Below, in pieces: positions 1-5,854 of a DNA stretch of 64,000 nt (position 1 is the first letter of the stretch; the number at the start of each line of letters is the position of its first letter). The position numbers and the translations under genes were made by a program. The notes beneath the pieces were generated by a model. It had not been told where the DNA came from and ran no database searches. It was given only the letters and a program-made list of their open reading frames with translations. Origin of the DNA: Hydractinia symbiolongicarpus (Eukaryota; Cnidaria; Hydrozoa; Anthoathecata; Hydractiniidae); NCBI RefSeq assembly GCF_029227915.1, contig NC_079883.1:8060001-8124000 (forward strand). Direction: 5' to 3'.

Positions 1-2
1 GT

Positions 3-383
3 TTACTTCTTCTGTCCTTTGTCGTTCTTCTTTGGGAGTAAGACAGCTTGAATGTTTGGCAAAACACCACCAGCTGCAATGGTTACACCGCTCAAAAGTT
101 TGTTTAATTCTTCATCATTACGAACAGCCAATTGTAAATGTCTTGGAATAATCCTAGCTTTTTTGTTGTCTCTTGCTGCGTTACCAGCCAACTCCAATAT
201 CTCAGCAGATAAATATTCCAAGACGGCTGCTAAGTAAACTGGTGCTCCAGATCCAATTCGGTTAGCATAGTGCCCTCTACGAAGGAATCTATGCACTCTA
301 CCGACTGGAAATTGAAGTCCAGCTCTTGAGGATCTTGTCTTGGCTTTAGCCTTAGCTTTTCCACCTTTTCCACGTCCAGACAT
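3..383 (-). CDS. H2A: Histone H2A, unit 1
   Basis: Replication-dependent core histone H2A, 126 aa, which dimerises with H2B in the nucleosome. The N-terminus is [14 protein letters not shown], followed by the [12 protein letters not shown] helix and the histone fold. The acidic-patch residues E55, E60, E63, D89, E90 and E91 are present (Met not counted). The tail ends [10 protein letters not shown] with no SQ-E/D motif, so this is canonical H2A and not H2A.X. The N-terminal tail is one residue shorter than vertebrate H2A (KGGK in place of KQGGK, from memory). It is intronless and divergent from H2B, with 284 bp between the start codons. Its 3' stem-loop lies left of the window in this copy; in later copies it sits 23 bp past the stop. 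Confidence 0.98.
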   Translation of the reverse strand: MSGRGKGGKAKAKAKTRSSRAGLQFPVGRVHRFLRRGHYANRIGSGAPVYLAAVLEYLSAEILELAGNAARDNKKARIIPRHLQLAVRNDEELNKLLSGVTIAAGGVLPNIQAVLLPKKNDKGQKK

Positions 384-667
384 AACTGCGATTTGATTTG
401 TAAGTTAATACAAAAACGTACGAATATTTAACGTAAGTGTTAACGAAATAAACTTTACTCGTTTTTTCATCATAAAAATAGGATCGAAATCATGTTTTTT
501 TAACCAATCATAATTAAGTATTAAACAAAAGATTTTTTTTTTAACCAATTAAATTGCGTATCGGCGTTTTCGGATCGAATTCGATCCGATTTTTTTACTT
601 ATAAACAAAAAGTTTTGACTTGCAGTTTAATGCTTATTTACAAGTTAAGTAGCAAAAATTTTTAACC
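384..667. promoter_or_regulatory. Divergent H2A/H2B promoter spacer
   Basis: This AT-rich spacer serves two diverging genes. It has two CCAAT boxes on the + strand (504-508 and 545-549) and a TATAAA at 600-605, 63 bp before the H2B start codon. A perfect 20-bp palindrome lies at 570-589, just upstream of that TATA box. H2A on the - strand has only weak AT-rich TATA candidates (about 423-430 and 445-452). I see no E2F-like TTTGGCGC here, unlike the H3 and H1 promoters. The spacer recurs in every unit that has an H2A/H2B pair. Confidence 0.75.
570..589. repeat. 20-bp perfect palindrome in H2A/H2B promoter
   Basis: TCGGATCGAATTCGATCCGA is its own reverse complement. It lies between the CCAAT box at 545 and the H2B TATA box at 600, so it may be a dimeric-factor site or a cruciform-prone element. 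No function is known to me. Confidence 0.9.
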
Positions 668-1072
668 ATGTCTGACGCAGCAGCTAAAGGAGGAAAACAG
701 GCACCTAAAGTAGCCAAGAAAGGTGAAAAAAGAGCCGGCAAAAAAGGAGGAAAGATTGGTGGAACTGGTGAAAAGAAACGCAAGAGAAAGAGAAAGGAAA
801 GTTATGCTATTTACATCTACAATGTTTTGAAACAAGTTCACCCAGATGTCGGAGTTTCAAGCAAAGCTATGAGCATCATGAACTCATTTGTCAACGACAT
901 CTTTGAGCGCATTGCTTCCGAAGCTTCGCGTTTGGCTCTTCAAAACAAAAAGTCGACCATCTCTTCTCGTGAAATTCAAACCGCAGTACGTCTTCTCTTG
1001 CCTGGAGAACTTGCAAAACACGCAGTCAGTGAAGGAACAAAAGCCGTCACAAAATACACAAGCAGCAAGTAA
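668..1072 (+). CDS. H2B: Histone H2B, unit 1
   Basis: Replication-dependent core histone H2B, 134 aa with Met. A long Lys/Ala/Gly tail (residues 1-45, ending KRKRKRKES) precedes the fold, which begins [22 protein letters not shown]. The C-terminus AVTKYTSSK holds the conserved ubiquitylation lysine (K128, Met not counted, equivalent to K120 of human H2B). The tail is longer than in vertebrate H2B. The ATG follows an A-rich leader and lies 63 bp after the TATA box. The gene is intronless, and a 3' stem-loop lies at 1096-1111, 23 bp past the stop. It converges on H4. Confidence 0.98.
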   Translation: MSDAAAKGGKQAPKVAKKGEKRAGKKGGKIGGTGEKKRKRKRKESYAIYIYNVLKQVHPDVGVSSKAMSIMNSFVNDIFERIASEASRLALQNKKSTISSREIQTAVRLLLPGELAKHAVSEGTKAVTKYTSSK

Positions 1073-1095
1073 ACCAACGTCTACCAAACACAAAC

Positions 1096-1111
1096 GGTCT
1101 TTTTTAAGACC
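1096..1111 (+). promoter_or_regulatory. H2B histone mRNA 3' stem-loop
   Basis: GGTCTT-TTTT-AAGACC forms a 6-bp stem with a 4-nt T loop, flanked by AAAC and ACACA. It fits the SLBP-binding consensus of metazoan replication-dependent histone mRNAs. It is the only one of the five stem-loops in the unit with this stem; the other four share GGCTAT/ATAGCC. Confidence 0.95.
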
Positions 1112-1120
1112 ACACATCTT

Positions 1121-1132
1121 TAAAAAAACATT
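1121..1132 (+). promoter_or_regulatory. Candidate histone downstream element (U7 site), H2B
   Basis: TAAAAAAACATT begins 10 nt after the stem-loop. The same A-rich core followed by CATT/TATT stands at the matching place after the other four histone stem-loops. Its position matches the U7-pairing HDE of animals, although the sequence is A-only rather than GAAAGA-like. The assignment is inferred from position and conservation. Confidence 0.5.
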
Positions 1133-1472
1133 TACTTGGCGTCACTACAAGTTAACCGAAGTTAATAAAACTTCTAAATAATGTGCTTAAGAACACTAGC
1201 CTACATTTAAAATACTTCCCCATGTGTGTGTGGATTAGCTTCACTTTTCATACGTATTATTAGCTGTACTTGCAGAAAAGACAAGTACATTGATCCATGT
1301 TATTGCTTACATTTAACTTAACCCAGCTTTTCACGGAAACACTCCCAGGCAAATTAACCCTACAAAGTATTTCTAAATTTTTTTTGTGTCATATATGACA
1401 TAGTATCGTATAGCAATAAATGTAACTGTGACAAGACTTTACACATTGTGTAATTTGGAAGCGTGCACAAAG
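1133..1472. other. Convergent H2B-H4 spacer, no gene seen
   Basis: AT-rich DNA between two convergent 3' ends. It contains an inverted repeat with 8-bp arms (TGTACTTG 1265-1272 and CAAGTACA 1282-1289, 9-nt loop) and a 14-bp palindrome TGTCATATATGACA at 1387-1400. Neither looks like a gene, and I see no tRNA or snRNA motifs. Confidence 0.6.
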
Positions 1473-1481
1473 TAATGTTTT
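1473..1481 (-). promoter_or_regulatory. Candidate histone downstream element, H4
   Basis: On the - strand AAAACATTA lies 12-20 nt past the H4 stem-loop. It matches the A-rich element after the other histone genes. In unit 11 the equivalent has one change (A to C at 56002), giving AAAACAGTA. Confidence 0.45.
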
Positions 1482-1492
1482 AAAAGATTTGT

Positions 1493-1508
1493 GGCTATAA
1501 AAATAGCC
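1493..1508 (-). promoter_or_regulatory. H4 histone mRNA 3' stem-loop
   Basis: On the - strand GGCTAT-TTTT-ATAGCC follows AACG and precedes ACAAATC. The 6-bp stem and 4-nt loop are standard. The fifth pair is A-U where the usual consensus has pyrimidine-purine. It starts 24 bp past the stop codon. Confidence 0.95.
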
Positions 1509-1532
1509 GTTTTTGTTGAGCAATGACAACGC

Positions 1533-1889
<357 letters not shown>

Positions 1890-1978
1890 TTAACAGAATT
1901 CAGACAGCTTTAAAAAGAGGCCATAAAATTACCTACTGCTCGTGGAAACACCCTAATTAACCAATAGAGTTGCGTCAT

Positions 1979-2003
1979 TACAAAATGTTCCGAACATTTT
2001 GTA
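1979..2003. repeat. 25-bp inverted repeat in H4/H3 promoter
   Basis: Arms TACAAAATGTTC (1979-1990) and GAACATTTTGTA (1992-2003) are perfect reverse complements around a single C at 1991. It is a candidate two-fold-symmetric protein site. It lies about 135 bp upstream of the H4 start codon and just beyond the CCAAT box at 1961. Confidence 0.9.
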
Positions 2004-2308
2004 CATTTTTTTAAGTAAAACTGTAGTTTTTTTAAAAATTCGTGGTCTTAATGTTTCAGTAAGGCAATAAATTTGGCATCGTTGGAATTCGCCAAACCTT
2101 CTGCTACTTACTAAAAAAAAAAAAAGTCAAAAGCTTTTGTGTATCAGAAGATACAGCCGTTTTCCCGTAGCCAAAAAACACAGATTTTATAAAAATGTTA
2201 AAGTAATGAGCGTAATGTCATTATGCAGCCAATCAGAAATTACTTTCTTAGCACCAATCAAATGGTTTGTTTTGAACCTTAGCTGTCAATCAATATGAGA
2301 AATAAAAC

Positions 2309-2317
2309 TTTGGCGCG
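2309..2317 (+). promoter_or_regulatory. E2F-like site in H3 promoter
   Basis: TTTGGCGCG matches the E2F core TTTSSCGC. It sits directly after the TATA-like AATAAAA and about 54 bp before the H3 ATG. A second copy of the motif lies upstream of H1 at 3838. E2F coupling of histone genes to S phase is established in animals; use of this site is inferred. Confidence 0.6.
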
Positions 2318-2367
2318 ATAGTGCATTTTAGACCGTCTTGTGTATCCGTACTACATCGACTTCTTAA

Positions 2368-2781
<414 letters not shown>

Positions 2782-2802
2782 GCATCTTACCAAACAAAAA
2801 AC

Positions 2803-2818
2803 GGCTATTTTTATAGCC
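2803..2818 (+). promoter_or_regulatory. H3 histone mRNA 3' stem-loop
   Basis: GGCTAT-TTTT-ATAGCC preceded by AAAAAAC and followed by ACACATCC. It is identical in sense to the H2A, H4 and H1 stem-loops. A TAAAAAATATTA element follows at 2828-2839, 10 nt on, as the candidate HDE. Confidence 0.95.
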
Positions 2819-2880
2819 ACACATCCATAAAAAATATTACGGCTAGCTTTTTATATCAAACTTTGTCCTGCTTTCTGTTT

Positions 2881-2918
2881 AAATTTTATGCTACATAAAA
2901 ATTTTATGCTACATAAAG
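2881..2918. repeat. 18-bp tandem duplication in H3-H1 spacer
   Basis: The sequence ATTTTATGCTACATAAA occurs twice in a row with a period of 18 bp (starting 2883 and 2901). It lies in the AT-rich spacer between the convergent H3 and H1 3' ends and is kept in every unit seen. The rest of that spacer (2840-3073) is A/T-rich, with no other feature I can support. Confidence 0.9.
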
Positions 2919-3073
2919 TTTGACAATGTTAAAAATATGAAGGGCAAGAAAAGTAAAAGCAAGAAAATAAGAAATTTAAAAACGAAAATACTTAAACTTA
3001 GGGAATCTAATCTTAAATTTACTCTTTTTTAACTGTTTAAGTGACTTAAACAAGTTTAACTTTGTACCAAGAT

Positions 3074-3084
3074 AATGTTTTTTT
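3074..3084 (-). promoter_or_regulatory. Candidate histone downstream element, H1
   Basis: On the - strand AAAAAAACATT follows the H1 stem-loop by about 10 nt, the same core as after H2A and H2B. Confidence 0.5.
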
Positions 3085-3094
3085 GTAAATGTGT

Positions 3095-3110
3095 GGCTAT
3101 AAAAATAGCC
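3095..3110 (-). promoter_or_regulatory. H1 histone mRNA 3' stem-loop
   Basis: On the - strand GGCTAT-TTTT-ATAGCC, 32 bp past the H1 stop and followed by ACACATTTAC. Its presence shows that H1 here is a replication-dependent linker histone. Confidence 0.95.
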
Positions 3111-3142
3111 GTTTGTTAATGTAATAGCCAGATACACACAAA

Positions 3143-3694
3143 TTATTTTTTTGCGGTCTTCTTTGCTGCCTTTTTGGGAGTCTTTTTGACCTTCTTTGCT
3201 GCAGGTTTTTTAGCAACAGGCTTCTTTGTGGGTTTCTTAGCTGCTGGTTTCTTAGCCGAGGCTTTCTTTGTGGCAGGCTTCTTTGCTGCTTTCTTTGGCG
3301 TGCTCTTCTTTGCTGGCTTCTTTTTTGGTGTACTTTTCTTTGCAGTAGGCTTCTTTGCCGTTGGCTTTTTTGCTGCGGCCTTTTTCTTAGGTTTTTCTTT
3401 TTTTACCTGACCTAGCTTGAATGATCCAGAAGCACCAGTGCCTTTAGTTTGAATCAAATCGCCTGATGTTACTCCTCGTTTAAGAGCCATTTTCAGATGA
3501 TGATCTGAGTTTTCAGCAACTTTGTAATTTGCATGAATATATTTTGTAATAGCTTGGCGAGATGAACCACCGCGTTCCTTTAGGGTAGCGATAGCAGCCT
3601 TGATCATGTCCACATATTTAGGGTGATCAGCTGTCTTCTTTGCAGCAGGTTTCTTCTTGGGTGCGATTTTCTTTGGAGAAGCTGCTTCACTCAT
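3143..3694 (-). CDS. H1: Linker histone H1, unit 1
   Basis: Linker histone, 183 aa, which binds the nucleosome dyad and linker DNA. The short N-terminal tail carries SPKK (residues 6-9). The winged-helix globular domain spans about residues 23-94 ([26 protein letters not shown] through [10 protein letters not shown]). A C-terminal tail of AAKKP/TPKK-type repeats follows (about 95-183). I start at MSEAASPKK (3694). An in-frame ATG nine codons upstream (3721) would add MDCCKKTLK, which is untypical of H1. A TATA-like TAGTATAC lies about 60 bp upstream. The repetitive tail region reads as a phenylalanine-rich shadow frame on the other strand. Confidence 0.97.
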   Translation of the reverse strand: MSEAASPKKIAPKKKPAAKKTADHPKYVDMIKAAIATLKERGGSSRQAITKYIHANYKVAENSDHHLKMALKRGVTSGDLIQTKGTGASGSFKLGQVKKEKPKKKAAAKKPTAKKPTAKKSTPKKKPAKKSTPKKAAKKPATKKASAKKPAAKKPTKKPVAKKPAAKKVKKTPKKAAKKTAKK

Positions 3695-3837
3695 TTTTAA
3701 TGTTTTCTTACAACAATCCAACGATAAACGATGCTTGTTATCACAGTAGAAGTATACTAAACATTACCGTGTAAATGAGATATAATTTAAGACGGTGCGA
3801 AGTATGCGGACGTAAAAGTACCACTCCCGGGAATTGA

Positions 3838-3850
3838 TTTGGCGCGAAAA
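3838..3850. promoter_or_regulatory. E2F-like site upstream of H1
   Basis: TTTGGCGCGAAAA fits the near-palindromic E2F consensus TTTSGCGCSAAA. It lies about 145 bp upstream of the H1 start, next to the H1 box. Confidence 0.65.
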
Positions 3851-3858
3851 CAGAAATG

Positions 3859-3865
3859 TGTGTTT
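3859..3865 (-). promoter_or_regulatory. H1 box
   Basis: On the - strand AAACACA, the element known from animal H1 promoters, about 165 bp upstream of the H1 start codon. A chance 7-mer cannot be excluded, but its position beside an E2F site and upstream of a TATA-like motif supports it. Confidence 0.6.
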
Positions 3866-4273
3866 CTGTACATCGTATAATGTCCGTTTTGGGTGCCGCG
3901 ACTATGCGAAAGCATGTTAATTTTTATTTGTAGTACGACGCAATAGTCTGCAAGAGAAGCTGCTGGAGTTTGAGGTCTTCAGCATTACATCTAGTCTGTT
4001 AATTTGGGCTTCTTCCGCGCTCGTGTTAGGATTTTCATAAAGCGTTCTTTGGTTTGCGTTGCGTATGTCGGCCTACATCATCGACACGGCCTGTTTCCGG
4101 CTATTAGGAGCAATTCATATATTGGGCACTGCGTTTCGACTTTTTTATTAGACCACAGTAAAAAAATTCACTCACAGAAGTCCCTTTCTTTCATGGCTAC
4201 AAACACGAAGAATTCTGTCGTAAGTAAAACGAATGCGCAAGCCAAAATGACGATGGGGCGAAGTCATAAGCAT

Positions 4274-4346
4274 GGCCCTGTGGCCCAATGGATAAGGCAT
4301 CTGACTACGAATCAGGGGATTCCAGGTTCGACTCCTGGCAGGGTCG
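4274..4346 (+). tRNA. tRNA-Arg(ACG): tRNA-Arg(ACG), unit 1
   Basis: A 73-nt tRNA. The acceptor stem GGCCCTG pairs with CAGGGTC (one G-U) and the discriminator is G. The D arm is TGGCCCAATGGATAAGGCA; the anticodon stem is TCTGA/TCAGG with loop CTACGAA, giving anticodon ACG. The T arm is CCAGG-TTCGACT-CCTGG. A34 is expected to become inosine and read CGU, CGC and CGA. The internal A box (TGGCCCAATGG) and B box (GGTTCGACTCC) are intact, and there is no intron. Oddly, no run of four T follows within about 200 nt; the first is T5 at 4548-4552. Confidence 0.97.
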
Positions 4347-4525
4347 CACTGTCGCATTTCGGCTGCATGGTCTACTGTGTAACGCGCGCGCACGTTCTGG
4401 CGTAATGCGTTGATAAACGGAATGTACGCAGACATATTGGAAAGTAATATCACGCACTTAGTATCGTCGCCTTTGTTAGCATTCATGTAAGTTACCATCC
4501 ACTCGCTACAGTCGCTCTCCATCCT

Positions 4526-4552
4526 ACGGCTAAATCAACAGCCGTGATTTTT
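4526..4552 (+). terminator. Hairpin plus T5, first possible Pol III stop after tRNA-Arg
   Basis: ACGGCT (4526-4531) and AGCCGT (4540-4545) are perfect 6-bp arms around an 8-nt loop, followed by GA and TTTTT at 4548-4552. It is the first T tract of four or more after the tRNA, about 200 nt downstream. A role in termination is inferred. Confidence 0.35.
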
Positions 4553-4614
4553 ACTATGTCGCCGTCCATCCGTACGCGGTGACAGTTGTAAGCTTTACAG
4601 TAACGTGACATGCT

Positions 4615-4623
4615 CCACAAGCA
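4615..4623 (+). promoter_or_regulatory. Candidate PSE of U2 snRNA
   Basis: CCACAAGCA begins 54 bp before the U2 5' end and is followed by GTTA. The identical 9-mer lies 57 bp before U1, followed by TTAA. This is the expected place for the SNAPc-binding proximal sequence element of animal snRNA genes. Confidence 0.65.
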
Positions 4624-4668
4624 GTTACGGTGTGTGGACGATGCCTATCATGGCAACGCTTGTTCTTT

Positions 4669-4853
4669 ATCGCTTCTCGGCCTAATGGCTAAGATCAAGT
4701 GTAGTATCTGTTCTTATCAGTTTAATATCTGGTAGGCCATTCTCTGAATGGTCAGTATATTAATCTGATTTTTGGCCTTGGGTCATGGAGGTGGATTCAT
4801 TCACGCCGTGACCACGGGTTGCCTTGGTGTTGCACTATTACCGATGGCGGCCC
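4669..4853 (+). ncRNA. U2: U2 snRNA, unit 1
   Basis: Spliceosomal U2 snRNA, about 185 nt. The 5' end ATCGCTTCTCGGCC is followed by stem-loop I with loop TAAT (TTTT in human U2, from memory). The branch-site recognition element GTAGTA is at nt 33-38 (4701-4706). Stem-loop II is GGCCATT/AATGGTC, and the Sm site ATTTTTGG is at 4768-4775. Stem-loops III and IV follow (IV: TTGCC...GGCGG with loop around TGTTGCAC). The 3' end is estimated from stem-loop IV. A PSE-like element precedes it and a 3'-box-like TAAGCAATAAAAGAATA follows at 4857-4873. It is co-directional with U1, 192 bp apart. Confidence 0.95.
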
Positions 4854-4856
4854 ACA

Positions 4857-4873
4857 TAAGCAATAAAAGAATA
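4857..4873 (+). promoter_or_regulatory. Candidate snRNA 3' box, U2
   Basis: TAAGCAATAAAAGAATA just past the U2 3' end resembles TAAGTCAAAATGAATGA past U1. Shared spacing and sequence suggest an Integrator 3'-end signal. The match to the vertebrate consensus is loose. Confidence 0.4.
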
Positions 4874-4988
4874 ATAGCAGTCCTCTTTCCGACGGCACTC
4901 TGCATAGTCTACGGCGGGAACAAAACGCGTACACTGGGGGAGAATACAGCCTATGCCCCGCGACACGGCAGTTTATAACACACTCAAG

Positions 4989-4997
4989 CCACAAGCA
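4989..4997 (+). promoter_or_regulatory. Candidate PSE of U1 snRNA
   Basis: CCACAAGCA, 57 bp upstream of the U1 5' end, identical to the 9-mer 54 bp before U2. Confidence 0.65.
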
Positions 4998-5045
4998 TTA
5001 ACAAACTTTGAAGGGTACCCTCATGCTACGGTGCAGTTCCAACTC

Positions 5046-5210
5046 ATACTTACCTGACGGGGAAGTAAAGACTGATCAATGAGGGTTTTCTTCCAGAGTG
5101 AGGCTCTTGCATTGCACTACGCTTGGGCTGACCTCTGCGATTACTGCAAACGTCAGTAACTCGACCGTACAATTTCTGGTAGTGGGGGCCTGCGTCCGCG
5201 CTCGCCCCCT
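5046..5210 (+). ncRNA. U1: U1 snRNA, unit 1
   Basis: Spliceosomal U1 snRNA, about 165 nt, the usual animal length. The 5' end ATACTTACCTG pairs with 5' splice sites. Stem-loop I to III landmarks follow (TTGCATTGCAC in loop II, AACTCGACCGTAC). The Sm site AATTTCTGG (about 5171-5179) precedes the terminal hairpin GGGGG...CCCCC with loop region GCGTCCGCGC. The 3' end is set by that hairpin. Candidate PSE at 4989 and candidate 3' box at 5214. Confidence 0.96.
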
Positions 5211-5537
5211 CCTTAAGTCAAAATGAATGAGCTTAGAAAAGTTGCGCGGCCAAATGTCGGTGGTGACTTAAACGCTAAGGTAAAACCTCGCTTGGCTGTT
5301 ACGAAACGTGATTGCGATATAAGTCCTCGGAAGGCGGCGGAATTTTATTTTATTTGCCATTCCGTCAGGGTTATTGGATGATCGGCAATAGATCGAGTTT
5401 GTATGCATTTGAAAGCTCTTTTTTCTCGTACTATCACCTGAAAATGTCGTAGGAAAATGTCATAGGAAACACTTTCAACAACCGCCACGTTCCTTAATTG
5501 TTATAACAAGAAATATATCACAGCAAATGAAAATGAA
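5211..5537. other. U1-5S spacer, no gene recognised
   Basis: The U1 3'-box-like TAAGTCAAAATGAATGA is at 5214-5230. An inverted repeat TTAAGTCA (5213-5220) / TGACTTAA (5264-5271) can form a hairpin just past U1. An imperfect 13-bp tandem repeat (AAAATGTCGTAGG / AAAATGTCATAGG) lies at 5441-5466. A GC-rich block ends in GGCGGAATTTTATTTTATTTG (about 5331-5351, U-rich, Sm-like). Nothing resembles U4, U5, U6 or a known spliced leader by eye. Confidence 0.5.
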
Positions 5538-5539
5538 AA
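5536..5539 (-). terminator. Pol III T4 terminator of 5S rRNA
   Basis: On the - strand GTAGGC is followed directly by TTTT and then CATTTTC. The T4 run at the 3' end is the expected Pol III stop. Confidence 0.75.
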
Positions 5540-5657
5540 GCCTACGACACCGGGAGTTCCCAGGCGGTCCCCCATCCAAGTACTATCCCGGCCCGACGAT
5601 GCTTAACTTCCGTGATCAGACGAGAACGGGTGTGTTCATCGTGGTATGGCCGTAGAC
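5538..5657 (-). rRNA. 5S: 5S rRNA, unit 1-2 junction
   Basis: About 120 nt. On the - strand it starts GTCTACGGCCATACCACG and ends GTCGTAGGC into a T4 run, so the terminal stem closes. The internal control region is recognisable (GGAAGTTAAGCATCGTCGGGC and TAGTACTTGGATGGG). An AAATAAAT at about -24 to -31 (5681-5688) is TATA-like, as in some other invertebrate 5S genes. It faces U1 tail to tail and lies downstream of, and on the same strand as, H2A of the next unit. Confidence 0.97.
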
Positions 5658-5816
5658 ATTAGTAGGTGCAAATACGTGCAATTTATTTTGACGTTGTGAT
5701 CAAATTTTTTTATTTAATTTCTTTGAGTTACTTAGGACAAGGCGTATGCATGGATTATCTATTAGACTTTAAGGTTATAGTTTTGTGAAAAAAACAATGT
5801 TTTTTTAAAGATGTGT

Positions 5817-5832
5817 GGCTATAAAAATAGCC
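5817..5832 (-). promoter_or_regulatory. H2A histone mRNA 3' stem-loop (unit 2 gene)
   Basis: On the - strand GGCTAT-TTTT-ATAGCC, 22 bp past the H2A stop. The A-rich candidate HDE AAAAAAACATT follows at 5796-5806. Only about 160 bp separate it from the 5' end of the 5S gene on the same strand. Confidence 0.95.
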
Positions 5833-5854
5833 GTTGTTTTCTGAGTGTAGCGGT

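Larger units (their letters stand above)
3695..4273. promoter_or_regulatory. H1 promoter and H1-tRNA spacer
   Basis: The left part is the H1 promoter on the - strand: TATA-like TAGTATAC at about 3752-3759, an E2F-like TTTGGCGCGAAAA at 3838-3850, and an H1 box AAACACA (as TGTGTTT at 3859-3865). The right part (about 3880-4273) is more GC-balanced than the histone spacers and leads into the tRNA gene. I recognise no gene in it: no U4, U5, U6 or U7 hallmarks were seen by eye. Confidence 0.65.
4347..4668. other. tRNA-U2 spacer: tRNA trailer and U2 promoter
   Basis: The left part has no Pol III terminator until a hairpin plus T5 at 4526-4552. The right part contains the candidate PSE of U2 at 4615-4623. 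I see no other gene; translated frames crossing it overlap the tRNA and have no recognisable domains. Confidence 0.6.

Noticed and set aside
2187-2193. Strong TATAAAA as the H3 TATA box
   Set aside because: It is about 180 bp from the ATG with CCAAT boxes between; the AATAAAA at about 2300 matches the spacing seen at H2B.
3174-3410. Phe/Gly/Ala-rich frame opposite the H1 tail, looking like a membrane protein
   Set aside because: It is the antisense reading of the AAKK repeats of H1.
3695-3721. Upstream in-frame ATG adding MDCCKKTLK to H1
   Set aside because: MSEAASPKK is the typical H1 N-terminus, and cysteines are unusual in H1.
4004-4405. 133-aa frame across tRNA-Arg on the + strand, and a 116-aa frame on the - strand (4172-4522)
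   Set aside because: Both overlap the tRNA gene, have no recognisable domain, and persist only because every repeat copy is the same.
4772-4994. 65-68-aa frames over the 3' half of U2 and its flank
   Set aside because: They lie on a clear snRNA gene and have no protein-like features.
3880-5537. Search for U4, U5, U6 or U7 in the spacers
   Set aside because: By eye I found none of their hallmark sequences (for example ACAGAGA of U6 or the U5 loop). A covariance-model search would settle it.
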